From: Collinsella sp.
Lineage (GTDB): Bacteria > Actinomycetota > Coriobacteriia > Coriobacteriales > Coriobacteriaceae
Reading direction: 5' to 3'
DNA length: 64,000 bases
NCBI GenBank assembly: GCA_019414265.1
Contig: DXMJ01000004.1
Coordinates: forward strand, 40,093 to 104,092
Position 1 is the first letter of the stretch. Every line of letters begins with the position of its first letter. The notes beneath the pieces were generated by a model, which saw only the letters and a program-made list of their open reading frames with translations, did no database searches and was not told the DNA's origin. Positions 1 to 8,502 of this stretch are shown here, piece by piece. The position numbers and the translations under genes are program-made.

Positions 1-946
1 CCACAAACTGCGGCAGCAGCTCCCAGTTCTCGCCGTGCTCTTTCTCAAAGGTGTCGAGCAGGCTGTAGATGCCGGCCGAAACAAACAGGTACTCCTGCTT
101 CAGGCGCAGCAGACGGCCGTGCTCGCCGGCGTCGTTGGGGTAGAGGATGGCGCTGATTGCCTCGGCCTCGGCACGCTCGGCATCGGCCAGGGCGTAGTCG
201 CCGCGGTTGAAGGCCTCCAGATCGAAGTGCTCCTCGACCGGCTCGGCAGCCCAGACGCGCAGTTTGTTGACGGTCTCGCCGGCATAGCCCACAACAGGGA
301 TGTCGTAAGGCACAGCCAAGATGTCCTGCGTGTCCACCGTGCGGTAGAACGTGCGGCCGTTCTCCTCAAAGCCCTCGACGTGGCCACCAAACTTAATGGT
401 CACGGCCTTGTCCTGACGACGGACCTCCCAGGGATAGCCGTGGGTGAGCCACTCGTCGGTGGCCTCGACCTGGCTGCCGTTGACGATCTCCTGCTTAAAC
501 AGGCCGTAGCGGTAGCGCATGCCGTTGCCGTAGCCGGCAATGCCCTCGGCTGCCATGGAATCCAGGAAGCATGCGGCCAGACGGCCCAGGCCACCGTTGC
601 CCAGTGCCGGATCGGGCTCCTGGTTCTCGATGACGGACAGGTCAAAGCCCATGTCGTCGAGTGCCTCGGCGACCATGTCGCGCACGCCAAAGTTGAGCAG
701 GTAGTTGTCAAGCAGGCGGCCGATCAAAAACTCGATCGAGAAGTAGTACACGCGCTTCTTGCCCTCGGCGGTGACGCGGGCGTCACTCTTGGTGGCAACG
801 GTGCGTGCCTTCTCGGCCACGAGCTTGGCCAGGGCGTTAAAGCGGTCCAGGTCGCTGGCGGCCTCGACGCTCTTGCCGCTGATGCTCATGACGGCATCGC
901 GATAGAGCTCGGTAAACTCCTGCTTGTTGTCGAAGATCTTATTCAT
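1..946 (-). CDS. glgP: glycogen phosphorylase, N-terminal part (cut by window start)
   Basis: The first 315 codons of a glycogen/starch/maltodextrin phosphorylase, which releases glucose-1-phosphate from alpha-1,4-glucans; the PLP-binding C-terminal half lies outside the window. Family hallmarks are EFLIGRLL (about residues 72-79), DPALGNGGLGRLAACFLDS (112-130) and YGLFKQEI (147-154). The ATG at 946 is preceded by an AAAGGA ribosome site. It lies 94 nt downstream of the branching enzyme on the same strand; the gap holds only a short CGCCTC/GAGGCG hairpin with no T run, so the two are probably cotranscribed for glycogen turnover. Confidence 0.95.
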   Translation of the reverse strand, partial: MNKIFDNKQEFTELYRDAVMSISGKSVEAASDLDRFNALAKLVAEKARTVATKSDARVTAEGKKRVYYFSIEFLIGRLLDNYLLNFGVRDMVAEALDDMGFDLSVIENQEPDPALGNGGLGRLAACFLDSMAAEGIAGYGNGMRYRYGLFKQEIVNGSQVEATDEWLTHGYPWEVRRQDKAVTIKFGGHVEGFEENGRTFYRTVDTQDILAVPYDIPVVGYAGETVNKLRVWAAEPVEEHFDLEAFNRGDYALADAERAEAEAISAILYPNDAGEHGRLLRLKQEYLFVSAGIYSLLDTFEKEHGENWELLPQFV

Positions 947-1040
947 ACGTTCCTTTCCCCCGGGGATGTTTCTCCCGGAACGGTTATGACTTGTATCCTA
1001 CGCCTCGGCGAGGCGGGTAATTACAGCTGTAACGGCTTTG

Positions 1041-3299
1041 TTACGCATCCTTGGCAGACGGCTTAACAGAAGCTGCCTTGGCCTTGGGAGCAGCCTTTTT
1101 GGTGGCTGCCTTCTTCGTCGTGGTCTTGGAAGCGGGCTTGGTGGCAGACTTGGCAGTCTTCGCCTTGGCCGGAGCCTTCTTGGCGGCCGCGGTCTTGGGC
1201 TTCACCGAGGACGAGCGCTTGCGTGTCGCCTTCTTGGGCTTCTCGACCACGGGCGGCTTATAGCTGCTGGGACCGCGGCGCTTAAGCACCACGCCTGCCA
1301 GGCCGGGCACCTTGATCTCAATAGAGTCCATCTGCCCGTTCCAGGGATAGGGCTCGCTCGAGCAGGTGTAGGGCTCCTCACCGGCGTATCCGCTGCCGCC
1401 AAACTCGGGACGGTCAGAATCGAAGATGACCTCCCAGTCGCCCTCGCGCGGCACGCCCACGCGGAAGCTCTCGTAGCTCGCCGGGTCAAAGTTGATCAGG
1501 ATCACCAGGTCGTCGTCGATGTCCTCGCCCTGGCGCACAAAGCTCACGATGGACTGCTTGGAGTTGTCCGCATCGATCCAGGTAAATCCGTCGTCGGTAT
1601 AGCCGCGCTCGTACAGAGCGGGCTCGGCGGTGTACAGGTGGTTGAGCGCCTTGATAAACGCCTGATGATGCTTGTGGGTCTCGTACTCCTCGGTCAGGAA
1701 CCACTGGATGGACTCGTAATAGCGCCACTCAATAAACTGGCCGATCTCGTTGCCCATAAAGTTGAGCTTGGCGCCGGGGTGCGTCATCTGGTAGAAGGCC
1801 AGCGTGCGCAGGCCGGCAAACTGGCGCCACCAGTCGCCCGGCATGCGGCCGATGAGCGAGCACTTGCCGTGCACGACCTCGTCGTGGCTGAGTGGGCAAA
1901 TAAAGTTCTCGGTAAAGGCATACATAATGGAGAACGTGAGCAGCCCGTGGTTGCCGGGGCGCCACGGAAAATCGGTCTGCATGTAGTGCAGGGTGTCATT
2001 CATCCAGCCCATGTCCCACTTGTAGTGGAAGCCCAAGCCGCCATCCTGCGGCGGATAGGTCACGAGCGGCCACGCAGTGGACTCCTCGGCCATCATCATC
2101 ACGTCGGGGTAGTGTGCCTCCACGGCGCAGTTGACCTGGCGAATAAACGCGCTGGCGTCCAGATCCTCCTCGGTACCGTACTTGTTGAACTTCTTTTGAC
2201 CGGGATCATCAATGCCAAAGTTGAGGTACAGCATGCTGGATACGCCGTCCATGCGAATACCGTCCACGTGGAAGTTCTCGAGCCAGTACAGCACGTTTGA
2301 GACCAGGAAGGAGCGGATCTCGCCGCGAGCGAAGTCAAACTTGTGCGTGCCCCAGTTGGGGTGAATCTCGTGCTCAAACAGCATGTGGCCGTTAAAGGTA
2401 GCAAGGCCGTGGGAGTCGGCGCAAAAACCGCCGGGCACCCAGTCCATGATCACGCCAATGCCTGCCTCGTGGCATGCATCGATAAAGTGCATGAGCTGCT
2501 GCGGGTTGCCGTAGCGTGACGTGGCGGCGTAGTAGCCGGTCGTCTGGTAGCCCCAGGAGCCATCGAAGGGATGCTCCATAAGCGGCATGACCTCGATATG
2601 CGTGTAGCCCATGTCGCGGACGTAGTCCACGAGCTCCACCGACAGGTCGTCATAGGTGTAAAACTCACCTCGCTGCGCGGGGAAGGGATCCATGGGGCCG
2701 GGGTAATTGCCGTACTCGTCGGGTTCGCCCTGCGGCGCGTCGCCGTGGCGCTTCCACGATCCAATATGCACCTCGTAGATGTTAAGGGGCTGCGACATGT
2801 GATTGTGGCCGGCGCGGCGCTTGAGCCACGCGGCGTCGTTCCACTGGTAGCCATCGAGGGTCCACAGCGCGCTCGCCGTCCCCGGAGGGCACTCGGCCTT
2901 AAAGGCGTACGGATCGGCCTTGTAGAGCTTTTCGCCCTCGTTGGTCTCGATGAGATATTTATAGAGCTGACCCTGCTCGGCGCCAGGAATAAAGCCTTCC
3001 CAAATAGAGCTCGTATGCACGGGCGCCAGCGGGTTGGCCTGCTCATCCCAGTCGTTAAATTCGCCAATGACATGGACGCTCTTTACGTCGGGCGCCCAAA
3101 CGCAAAAACGCCAGCCGCGCGTACGGTTCTGCGTGTCGGGGTGCGCGCCCATCTTTTCCCAACTGCGCTCCCACGTACCGATGCCAAACAGATAGACATC
3201 GTCTTTGGTGAGCTCCGGCGCGTGCGGGGCGGGTTTACGGGTAGCAGGCTTTTTGGTTGCTGGCTTTAGCTTTGTATCGCTCACGTTTGATCCCATCAT
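1041..3299 (-). CDS. glgB: 1,4-alpha-glucan branching enzyme with Lys/Ala/Pro-rich tails
   Basis: GH13 glycogen branching enzyme, which makes alpha-1,6 branches. After a short basic N-terminal stretch come the CBM48-like domain (VHVIGEFNDWD) and the catalytic barrel: DGIRMDGVSSML carries the nucleophile Asp (about residue 350), AEEST the acid Glu (about 406) and LSHDEVVHG the third carboxylate (about 470). The last ~70 residues are a histone-H1-like Lys/Ala/Pro/Thr tail not seen in ordinary GlgB. The start is uncertain: ATGs at 3299 and 3296 lack a clear ribosome site, a GTG at 3284 has GGGA upstream, and the frame stays open to 3419 without conserved sequence. Confidence 0.93.
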   Translation of the reverse strand: MMGSNVSDTKLKPATKKPATRKPAPHAPELTKDDVYLFGIGTWERSWEKMGAHPDTQNRTRGWRFCVWAPDVKSVHVIGEFNDWDEQANPLAPVHTSSIWEGFIPGAEQGQLYKYLIETNEGEKLYKADPYAFKAECPPGTASALWTLDGYQWNDAAWLKRRAGHNHMSQPLNIYEVHIGSWKRHGDAPQGEPDEYGNYPGPMDPFPAQRGEFYTYDDLSVELVDYVRDMGYTHIEVMPLMEHPFDGSWGYQTTGYYAATSRYGNPQQLMHFIDACHEAGIGVIMDWVPGGFCADSHGLATFNGHMLFEHEIHPNWGTHKFDFARGEIRSFLVSNVLYWLENFHVDGIRMDGVSSMLYLNFGIDDPGQKKFNKYGTEEDLDASAFIRQVNCAVEAHYPDVMMMAEESTAWPLVTYPPQDGGLGFHYKWDMGWMNDTLHYMQTDFPWRPGNHGLLTFSIMYAFTENFICPLSHDEVVHGKCSLIGRMPGDWWRQFAGLRTLAFYQMTHPGAKLNFMGNEIGQFIEWRYYESIQWFLTEEYETHKHHQAFIKALNHLYTAEPALYERGYTDDGFTWIDADNSKQSIVSFVRQGEDIDDDLVILINFDPASYESFRVGVPREGDWEVIFDSDRPEFGGSGYAGEEPYTCSSEPYPWNGQMDSIEIKVPGLAGVVLKRRGPSSYKPPVVEKPKKATRKRSSSVKPKTAAAKKAPAKAKTAKSATKPASKTTTKKAATKKAAPKAKAASVKPSAKDA

Positions 3300-3520
3300 G
3301 ACGCGGCAGCGTGTTGCCTTGGTGACTAGATGCGAAAGGTCCAAGGCTGCACGAATCGAAGGGACGGCGACAGTTCTATGATTCGTTCCACCTCGCGTGC
3401 TCGGTGGAACTTTCGGCAAAAACTACGATAACACCTGTACGTTAGTTTTATGAACGAAAGTGGATTTGCGGTGGCGTTTAATCGGTAAGCGCCGTGTTTA
3501 TACCACTGGCAGAATTGCGA

Positions 3521-3608
3521 TGGTAAAACTCTTGACAGCTTTACCAATTAGGGTTTCTAGATTGTTAGGTTTACGTTTGGTAAAACGTTTTTAGCAGGTT
3601 GTTTACCA
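3521..3608. promoter_or_regulatory. cluster of TGGTAAA / TTTACCA inverted repeats
   Basis: The intergenic region between divergent glgB and the HAD gene holds TGGTAAA (3521-3527) facing TTTACCA (3540-3546), and TGGTAAA (3578-3584) facing TTTACCA (3602-3608). A related TATACCA lies just upstream near 3500. A TTGACA (3532-3537) sits inside the first pair. The layout resembles paired operators of a repressor over a divergent promoter region; the regulator is not identifiable. The rest of 3300-3520 shows no gene. Confidence 0.5.
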
Positions 3609-3630
3609 TTTGACATCGAAAGGCTCGTTT

Positions 3631-4320
3631 ATGGACCGCATCGCTGCCCCAAGTGTTGCTTTTATTTTCGATTGCGACGGCACGCTGGTTAATAGCACCC
3701 CCGTTTGGGCCTATGCCCAGCCCGAGTTATTGCACCGCCACGGAGTTGACGCGACGGTCAACGATTTTGCCCAGTTTGAGCATTTGTCGCTCGAGGACGA
3801 GTGCCAGACCTACCACGATATCTGGGGCATTGGCACAAATGGCGAGGAGCTCTACCGCGAGTTGAGCGACATCCTGATCGATGGCTACTCCAAGGTGCCG
3901 CCGCGCGAGGGCCTGCTTGCATTTTTGAAGCAGGCGCAGGAGGCCGGCATTGCCATGTGCGTTGCCACGTCCACGCCAGCCGAGCTGGTTACGTCTGCGC
4001 TTGCGGGCGCCGGTCTCGATGCCTACATGGAGTTTATTACCACCACGGGCGAGGCGGGGCGCTCCAAGCAGTTTCCCGACGTTTATGAGCTGGCGCTGCG
4101 CCGCCTAGAGGAGCGTCACGGGCACCAGTTTGAGCGTGCATGGGTGTTTGAGGACGCCGTCTTTGGCCTTAAGAGCTCTGGCACTGCCGGCTTTAAGCGC
4201 GTGGGCATCTATGACCCGCACGGTCGCATGGTGCGCGACGAGGTTCGCGACAACTGCGAGATCTTTATCGATAGCTATAAGGACCTGGATCTGCCCCGCG
4301 TGCTTGCGTTTGAGGGATAG
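3631..4320 (+). CDS. HAD-superfamily phosphatase, beta-phosphoglucomutase-like
   Basis: A 229-residue HAD hydrolase. Motif I is FDCDGTLVNS (nucleophile Asp14, acid/base Asp16), motif II is CVATSTPAE, motif III is the Lys of RSKQFPD and motif IV is VFEDAVFGLKSS. The alpha-helical cap between motifs I and II puts it with phosphoglycolate phosphatase/beta-phosphoglucomutase-like enzymes acting on small phosphorylated sugars; the substrate cannot be read. ATG 3631 has GAAAGG eight bases upstream; a TTG at 3610 is in frame but has no ribosome site. It ends 9 nt before the thiamine pyrophosphokinase gene, so the two form an operon. Confidence 0.85.
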   Translation: MDRIAAPSVAFIFDCDGTLVNSTPVWAYAQPELLHRHGVDATVNDFAQFEHLSLEDECQTYHDIWGIGTNGEELYRELSDILIDGYSKVPPREGLLAFLKQAQEAGIAMCVATSTPAELVTSALAGAGLDAYMEFITTTGEAGRSKQFPDVYELALRRLEERHGHQFERAWVFEDAVFGLKSSGTAGFKRVGIYDPHGRMVRDEVRDNCEIFIDSYKDLDLPRVLAFEG

Positions 4321-4329
4321 GCGAGAGCT

Positions 4330-4971
4330 ATGGCTTGCAAGGTATTAGTGGTCTGCGGCTCACCCGTGGTAGCGAGCGCGGATCTGCTGCGTCAGCTGGC
4401 GGGGGAGTGCGACCACGTTGTTGCCGCGGACCGCGGGCTCGATGCGTTGCTGGGCGCGGGGCTTTGCTGCGACGTATATGTTGGAGATGCCGACACGGTG
4501 AGCGACGCGGGTCGCGCGCTGGTCGATGCTGCCACCGACTTTGAAGTTGAGCGCCACGACCCGTACAAGGACTATACCGATCTGGCACTGGCGCTCGATT
4601 CCGTCCGCCGTCGCTGGCCGGGTGCCGAAGTGGTTGCGACCTGCGCCACCGGCGGCCGTCCGGATATGGCACTTTCCGTGCTGGGGTTGCTCGCAGGCTA
4701 CGAGGATGCCCCCATCTGGATCGCCGAGGACAAGGTGGTCGCCCGCATCCTTCACGCAAGCGAATCGTGGACTATCGAAGGCGCCGAAGGCAAGACGTTT
4801 TCCATCATCGCCATAGTCCCCAACACCGAGGTAAGCGAACACGGCCTAGAGTGGGAGCTAGATCACAGCCCGCTGGGCTTGTTGGCTGACACGGGCATTA
4901 GCAACGTAGTAAGATCAACCGCAAAGATCGAAGTCCACACCGGCATCGCCATCGCTTACCTCTACAAGTAA
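4330..4971 (+). CDS. thiN: thiamine pyrophosphokinase
   Basis: A 213-residue thiamine diphosphokinase that converts thiamine to thiamine pyrophosphate with ATP. Family signatures are the N-terminal Rossmann-like start (KVLVVCGSP), AADRGLDALL, YVGDADTVS and the conserved KDYTDLALALD, with CATGGRPDMALSVLGLL in the second half. It follows the HAD gene by 9 nt, which suggests shared transcription, and is followed by an intrinsic terminator. Thiamine salvage is the likely role; no TPP riboswitch is visible upstream. Confidence 0.85.
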   Translation: MACKVLVVCGSPVVASADLLRQLAGECDHVVAADRGLDALLGAGLCCDVYVGDADTVSDAGRALVDAATDFEVERHDPYKDYTDLALALDSVRRRWPGAEVVATCATGGRPDMALSVLGLLAGYEDAPIWIAEDKVVARILHASESWTIEGAEGKTFSIIAIVPNTEVSEHGLEWELDHSPLGLLADTGISNVVRSTAKIEVHTGIAIAYLYK

Positions 4972-5010
4972 GGTCTATCGCATCAGGGTTTTATCGGGAC
5001 GGTGGCTATA

Positions 5011-5038
5011 AATAATCGCTCGTAGAGTGATTATTTTT
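5011..5038 (+). terminator. intrinsic terminator after thiN
   Basis: Stem AATAATCGCT/AGTGATTATT (5011-5020 and 5026-5035) with loop CGTAG and a TTT tail, nested inside a longer GGGACG...CGTCCC pairing (4996-5047). Confidence 0.7.
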
Positions 5039-5090
5039 GCCGCGTCCCAGGAAAACCCGTAAATAAGACCAACAACCCCAAAATTCCCCC

Positions 5091-5119
5091 TTGCATCCCC
5101 GAAGATCTTCCCCTAGAGT
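5091..5119 (+). promoter_or_regulatory. promoter of tRNA-Ala copy 1
   Basis: TTGCAT (5091-5096), a 17-nt spacer and TAGAGT (5114-5119), 13 nt before the tRNA. The other two tRNA-Ala copies have the same TTGCAT-N17 architecture with TATAGT. Confidence 0.7.
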
Positions 5120-5132
5120 ATCTACTCGTCAC

Positions 5133-5208
5133 GGGGGCGTAGCTCAGCTGGGAGAGCGCTTGACTGGCAGTCAAGAGGTCAGGGGTTCGATCCCCCTCGT
5201 CTCCACCA
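5133..5208 (+). tRNA. tRNA-Ala (anticodon GGC), CCA encoded
   Basis: Cloverleaf with acceptor GGGGGCG/CGTCTCC, anticodon loop CTGGCAG (GGC) and T-arm AGGGG-TTCGATC-CCCCT. Position 3-70 forms the G-U pair that marks alanine tRNAs. The body is identical to the copies at 41545 and 42455, but only this copy ends in ACCA. Confidence 0.97.
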
Positions 5209-5220
5209 TCGTGAATGCAG

Positions 5221-5247
5221 AGCCTCTGGGAATTCGGAGGCTTTTTT
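5221..5247 (+). terminator. intrinsic terminator after tRNA-Ala copy 1
   Basis: AGCCTC (5221-5226) pairs with GAGGCT (5237-5242), followed by a run of T. Confidence 0.75.
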
Positions 5248-5548
5248 CATATGTAGCCACCGCGCAAACCAAAGTGACGCCACACCAACACCCATACCAC
5301 AAAAAGTTGCGCAATTTATTTCCCACTTCTGTACATAGTTTGTTGACCCAACATAATTCCTTTTTGCATTTCTCGCCGTCAGCTTTGTAGCTCGGCCGGT
5401 GCGTTCCAACAACCACACCCGCATAAACCTGCGTCAATGTGAACAAGTTTGCAAAATAACCCCCTTAAGCACTGCAAATGTACGATATGTTGCCGTGCAC
5501 GGCCTAAATCGGTTTCTAGTCGCCTTGTGCTAGGATAACTAACGTTAC

Positions 5549-5716
5549 ATGGGTTCAACTGTGCCCACGGCTCCAGCAAGCCGCAAAGCGCAGGGTCGAT
5601 CAGCATCCGGCCGTAACGGCGGTGCCGGAAAAACCACGAGCTCCAATAGCGTCGTCATGCGTATGGAATCGAATGACTATGTTCTTGTCTATGTGCGAGC
5701 TGTTCATTCGAATTGA
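5549..5716 (+). CDS. possible 55-residue Ser/Ala/Arg-rich leader ORF
   Basis: ATG to TGA reading frame beginning MGSTVPTAPASRKAQ and ending YVRAVHSN, low in complexity and without a clear ribosome site. It lies in the 756-nt stretch (5248-6003) before the polysaccharide operon, which otherwise has no gene. It could be a leader peptide, a remnant or chance; I do not recognise it. Confidence 0.2.
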   Translation: MGSTVPTAPASRKAQGRSASGRNGGAGKTTSSNSVVMRMESNDYVLVYVRAVHSN

Positions 5717-5900
5717 TACTTCATAACAAAGCGCAGCAGTCCTACAGCTGTTTGCTTGCGGTCCAGTTTTGTTCCCGCTTGACTGGTTCGCACGCAGCCA
5801 GCTGGGGTCGCGGTCATTTTGCGATACGCGTCCGCGACTCTAGTCACTGCACTTATACATACCGTTCACGGTGGGGCAGAGCCACGTGCTTGTCTAACTG

Positions 5901-5973
5901 GGCTCAGGGTTTGAATATGGAGCGCCTTAGCGCACAAGCGCCCTGGCGAAGGCATATCCAAGCCCCGTGAGCC
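5901..5973 (+). promoter_or_regulatory. structured leader before the loaP-like gene
   Basis: GGCTCA (5901-5906) can pair with TGAGCC (5968-5973). Inside is a compact 26-nt hairpin, 5923-5948: CGCC/GGCG, a 3x3 internal loop, then GCGC-ACAA-GCGC. LoaP proteins are known to recognise a small hairpin in the leader of the operon they antiterminate, so this is a candidate target. The pairing is seen; the role is inferred. Confidence 0.4.
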
Positions 5974-6003
5974 ACACGTAAGACAACAAAGGAGGTGGTG
6001 CTC

Positions 6004-6549
6004 GTGTGGTATGTGATTCAGGTCATTAACGGTCGCAAAGATGTAATGCGCGAGCGCATAGAGCATGTGGTGCCGGCTGGCGCCATGCAGGAGCTCTTTT
6101 ATCCCCAATTTCAGACCGAGATCAAGGTACACGGCGAATGGGTCAATACGACCAAGCCGCTCTTTCCCGGTTATCTTATCTGCGATACGGCAGATCCCCG
6201 AACCGTGCAACAGTATCTACTGCGCATGGACGATTTTGCCCGGGTGCTTGCCCAGGACGGTCAGTTTGTGCCGCTGGCAAAAGAAGAGGTTCAGCTTATT
6301 GGCGGCTTTACGCATAGGGGAGACCGCGTAGTGCCCATGAGCGAGGCCCTAAAAGATGGCGACCGGGTCGTAGTAACGGCAGGCCCGCTGCTGGGCCACG
6401 AGGGCCTTATCAAAACCATTAACAGACGCAAGAGCACTGCTTATCTGGAGCTCGACCTGTGCGGTCGACGCGTAACCACTCGCGTTGGCCTTGCCGTGCT
6501 TTCAAAAGAGCAGCGCGTCATGCGCAATCACAGAAGAGCGATCGCCTAG
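6004..6549 (+). CDS. NusG-family specialised antiterminator (LoaP-like)
   Basis: A 181-residue NusG paralogue. The N-terminal NGN domain starts WYVIQVINGRKDVM and includes the typical KPLFPGYLICDT; the C-terminal part carries the KOW motif (VVVTAGPLLGHEGLIKTINR). Specialised NusG proteins (LoaP, UpxY, RfaH) travel with RNA polymerase and let it read long polysaccharide operons. This one is the first gene of a ~19-kb glycan operon, the usual LoaP position. GTG 6004 is chosen because AAGGAGG lies 8 nt upstream and the protein then starts directly with the NGN strand; GTG 5995 overlaps the ribosome site. Confidence 0.88.
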   Translation: MWYVIQVINGRKDVMRERIEHVVPAGAMQELFYPQFQTEIKVHGEWVNTTKPLFPGYLICDTADPRTVQQYLLRMDDFARVLAQDGQFVPLAKEEVQLIGGFTHRGDRVVPMSEALKDGDRVVVTAGPLLGHEGLIKTINRRKSTAYLELDLCGRRVTTRVGLAVLSKEQRVMRNHRRAIA

Positions 6550-6602
6550 CTGCAAGCTCGCAAGCGGACGACCGAAGGCAAAAAGTATTGGGGGAGGGGC
6601 TC

Positions 6603-7397
6603 TTGGAGCCTACGATGATGACCATGGCACAGGGCGCGCGGGAGACGCGCACGGCCGCCACGGCGAATTCCGTCACTGCCGCAGCCGGTGCTGCGGGGGA
6701 TTACCTTACAAACGAAGAAGCGTACAAGATGCTGCGCGGTGCCAACTCCGGCGTGAAGCCCGAGCTTGGGCACAGGCTCTACCGCGTTGTTAAGCGTACG
6801 GTGGACATTGTCGTCGCCGGCGGAGCCCTGGTGTTGCTCTTTATTCCCGGGGTAATTCTGAGCGTGGTCATTTGCATAAAGAGCCCGGGCGCCAGCCCCC
6901 TATATTCACAGTTACGCGTGGGCCGCGTGCGCAAAGACGGCACGTTCTACCTGTTTAAGATCTACAAGTTCCGCAGCATGGTTCCCAACGCAGACCAAAT
7001 GCTCAAGGACTTGCAGGCCCAAAACGAGGCCACTGGCCCCATGTTTAAAATGAAGCACGACCCGCGCATTATTCCCGGTGTGGGTAACTTCATTCGCAAG
7101 CACAGCATCGACGAGCTGCCCCAGCTCATCAACGTGTTCTTGGGCCAAATGAACCTCATTGGCCCGCGCCCCGGCCTGCCGCGCGAGGTTGCCCTGTACA
7201 GCGAGCACGACATGAAGCGCCTGGCGGTAAAACCCGGCTGCAGCGGTCCTTGGCAGGTAATGGGCCGCAGCTGCCTGGGCTTCAACGAAATGGTTGAGCT
7301 GGATCTTCACTATATAGAGAATCGCAGCCTGCGCCAGGATCTGCGGTTGATATTCGGCACGCTGAAGACGATGTTCTCTGGGGAAGGTGCCGTGTAG
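6603..7397 (+). CDS. undecaprenyl-phosphate sugar-1-phosphate transferase
   Basis: Bacterial sugar transferase (monotopic PGT, WbaP/PglC type), the initiating enzyme that moves a hexose-1-phosphate onto undecaprenyl phosphate at the inner membrane. Visible features are the basic segment and re-entrant helix (KRTVDIVVAGGALVLLFIPG), LFKIYKFRSMV, the RKHSIDELPQLINVF stretch and GPRPGLPRE. The C-terminus (GPWQVMGRS...DLHYIEN) fits the catalytic domain. TTG 6603 has GGAGG five bases upstream; ATG 6615, 6618 and 6624 are alternatives. It starts 53 nt after loaP and ends 1 nt before the next gene. Confidence 0.9.
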   Translation: MEPTMMTMAQGARETRTAATANSVTAAAGAAGDYLTNEEAYKMLRGANSGVKPELGHRLYRVVKRTVDIVVAGGALVLLFIPGVILSVVICIKSPGASPLYSQLRVGRVRKDGTFYLFKIYKFRSMVPNADQMLKDLQAQNEATGPMFKMKHDPRIIPGVGNFIRKHSIDELPQLINVFLGQMNLIGPRPGLPREVALYSEHDMKRLAVKPGCSGPWQVMGRSCLGFNEMVELDLHYIENRSLRQDLRLIFGTLKTMFSGEGAV

Positions 7398-7398
7398 C

Positions 7399-8502
7399 AT
7401 GCGCATCGCCATGATAGGCCAAAAGAGAACGGGTTCGCGCGAGGGCGGCGTAGAAGTGGTGGTAGGCGAGCTTGCTCGCCGTATGGCAGACCTTGGTCAC
7501 CAAGTAACCTGCTACGACCGTATGGGCGAAGGAGCTCCTTCCGAGCCCTACGAGAAGGATGGCTACCGCATCGTTCCCGTAAAGGCTCTGGACATCAAGG
7601 GGCTCTCTGCGCTCACGAGCAGCTTTGCCGCAACAAGGGCCGCCATCAAAGACGGGGCAGACGTAATTCACTATCACGCAGAGGGGCCGTGCGTCCCCCT
7701 TCGTTTTGCGCGTTCCACGGACATCAGGACCGTGGCAACGATCCACGGCCTGGACTGGCAGCGTGCAAAATGGGGCGGCTTGGCTTCCAAGTACATCAAG
7801 TTCGGCGAGGCGACGGCGGCCAAGTGCGCGGATGCGCTCATCGTGCTTTCCCGGGGCAATCAGGAGTACTTCAAGGAGGCTTACGGCCGCGAGGCTACGC
7901 TCATTCCCAACGGCATCACTCCCGAGGCGGATCTTCCCGCGAAGGAGATCTCCGAGCGCTGGGGGCTCACCCAGGGCTCCTATGTCCTCTACCTCGGTCG
8001 CATTGTGCCCGAGAAGCGACCGGAACTGTTGTTGGAGGCGTACAAGCAGGTAAAGACGGATAAGCGCCTGGTTATCGCGGGCGACTCCTCCGATACGGAC
8101 GACTACGCCGTGGCGCTCAAAGAGGCTGCCGCGTCCGACCCCCGCGCGCTCTTTACCGGCCACGTTGAGGGCAACCTGCTCTCCGAGCTGTACTCCAACG
8201 CGTATTGCTACGCGCTCCCCTCCGACGTTGAGGGCCTGCCCATGAGCTTGCTGGAGGCCATGTCTCACGGTGCGGCATGCGTTACCTCGGATATTCCCGA
8301 GTGCGCGGATGTTCTGCAGGGTTGCGGGCTCACGTTCCCACACGGAGACGCGGGGGCGCTGCGCGACGTGCTTGAAGGCCTGATAGCGGATTCTGCCCAA
8401 ACGGAGAGGCTGGGCGCCATGGCACGTGACCGCGCGATTAATGGCTATGACTGGAACAGCGTCGTCCAAAGGACGCTTGCTTTGTATGAGGGTGTTGCGT
8501 AA
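7399..8502 (+). CDS. glycosyltransferase family 4
   Basis: A 367-residue GT-B retaining glycosyltransferase. The N-terminal fold has a Gly-rich acceptor loop (GSREGGVEVVVGELARRM) and HYHAEGPC. The C-terminal fold has LYLGRIVPEKRPELLLEA and the nucleotide-sugar site EGLPMSLLEAMSHG. Probably adds an early sugar to the undecaprenyl-linked repeat in the cytoplasm. ATG 7399 lies one base after the previous stop, with GGGAAGG upstream, and the stop overlaps the next start (TAATG), so translation is coupled. Confidence 0.88.
   Translation: MRIAMIGQKRTGSREGGVEVVVGELARRMADLGHQVTCYDRMGEGAPSEPYEKDGYRIVPVKALDIKGLSALTSSFAATRAAIKDGADVIHYHAEGPCVPLRFARSTDIRTVATIHGLDWQRAKWGGLASKYIKFGEATAAKCADALIVLSRGNQEYFKEAYGREATLIPNGITPEADLPAKEISERWGLTQGSYVLYLGRIVPEKRPELLLEAYKQVKTDKRLVIAGDSSDTDDYAVALKEAAASDPRALFTGHVEGNLLSELYSNAYCYALPSDVEGLPMSLLEAMSHGAACVTSDIPECADVLQGCGLTFPHGDAGALRDVLEGLIADSAQTERLGAMARDRAINGYDWNSVVQRTLALYEGVA

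Noticed and set aside
35..1066. Long plus-strand reading frame of ~340 codons across the start of the window
   Set aside because: It is the reverse shadow of the glycogen phosphorylase gene; the minus-strand frame carries the family motifs, the plus-strand one only Val/Leu/Gly-rich sequence.
1038..2300. 420-codon plus-strand frame opposite glgB
   Set aside because: Leu/Gly/Val-rich shadow without motifs.
4972..5090. TPP riboswitch near the thiamine gene
   Set aside because: The structured region lies downstream of the gene and is a simple terminator; no THI-box pattern is seen.
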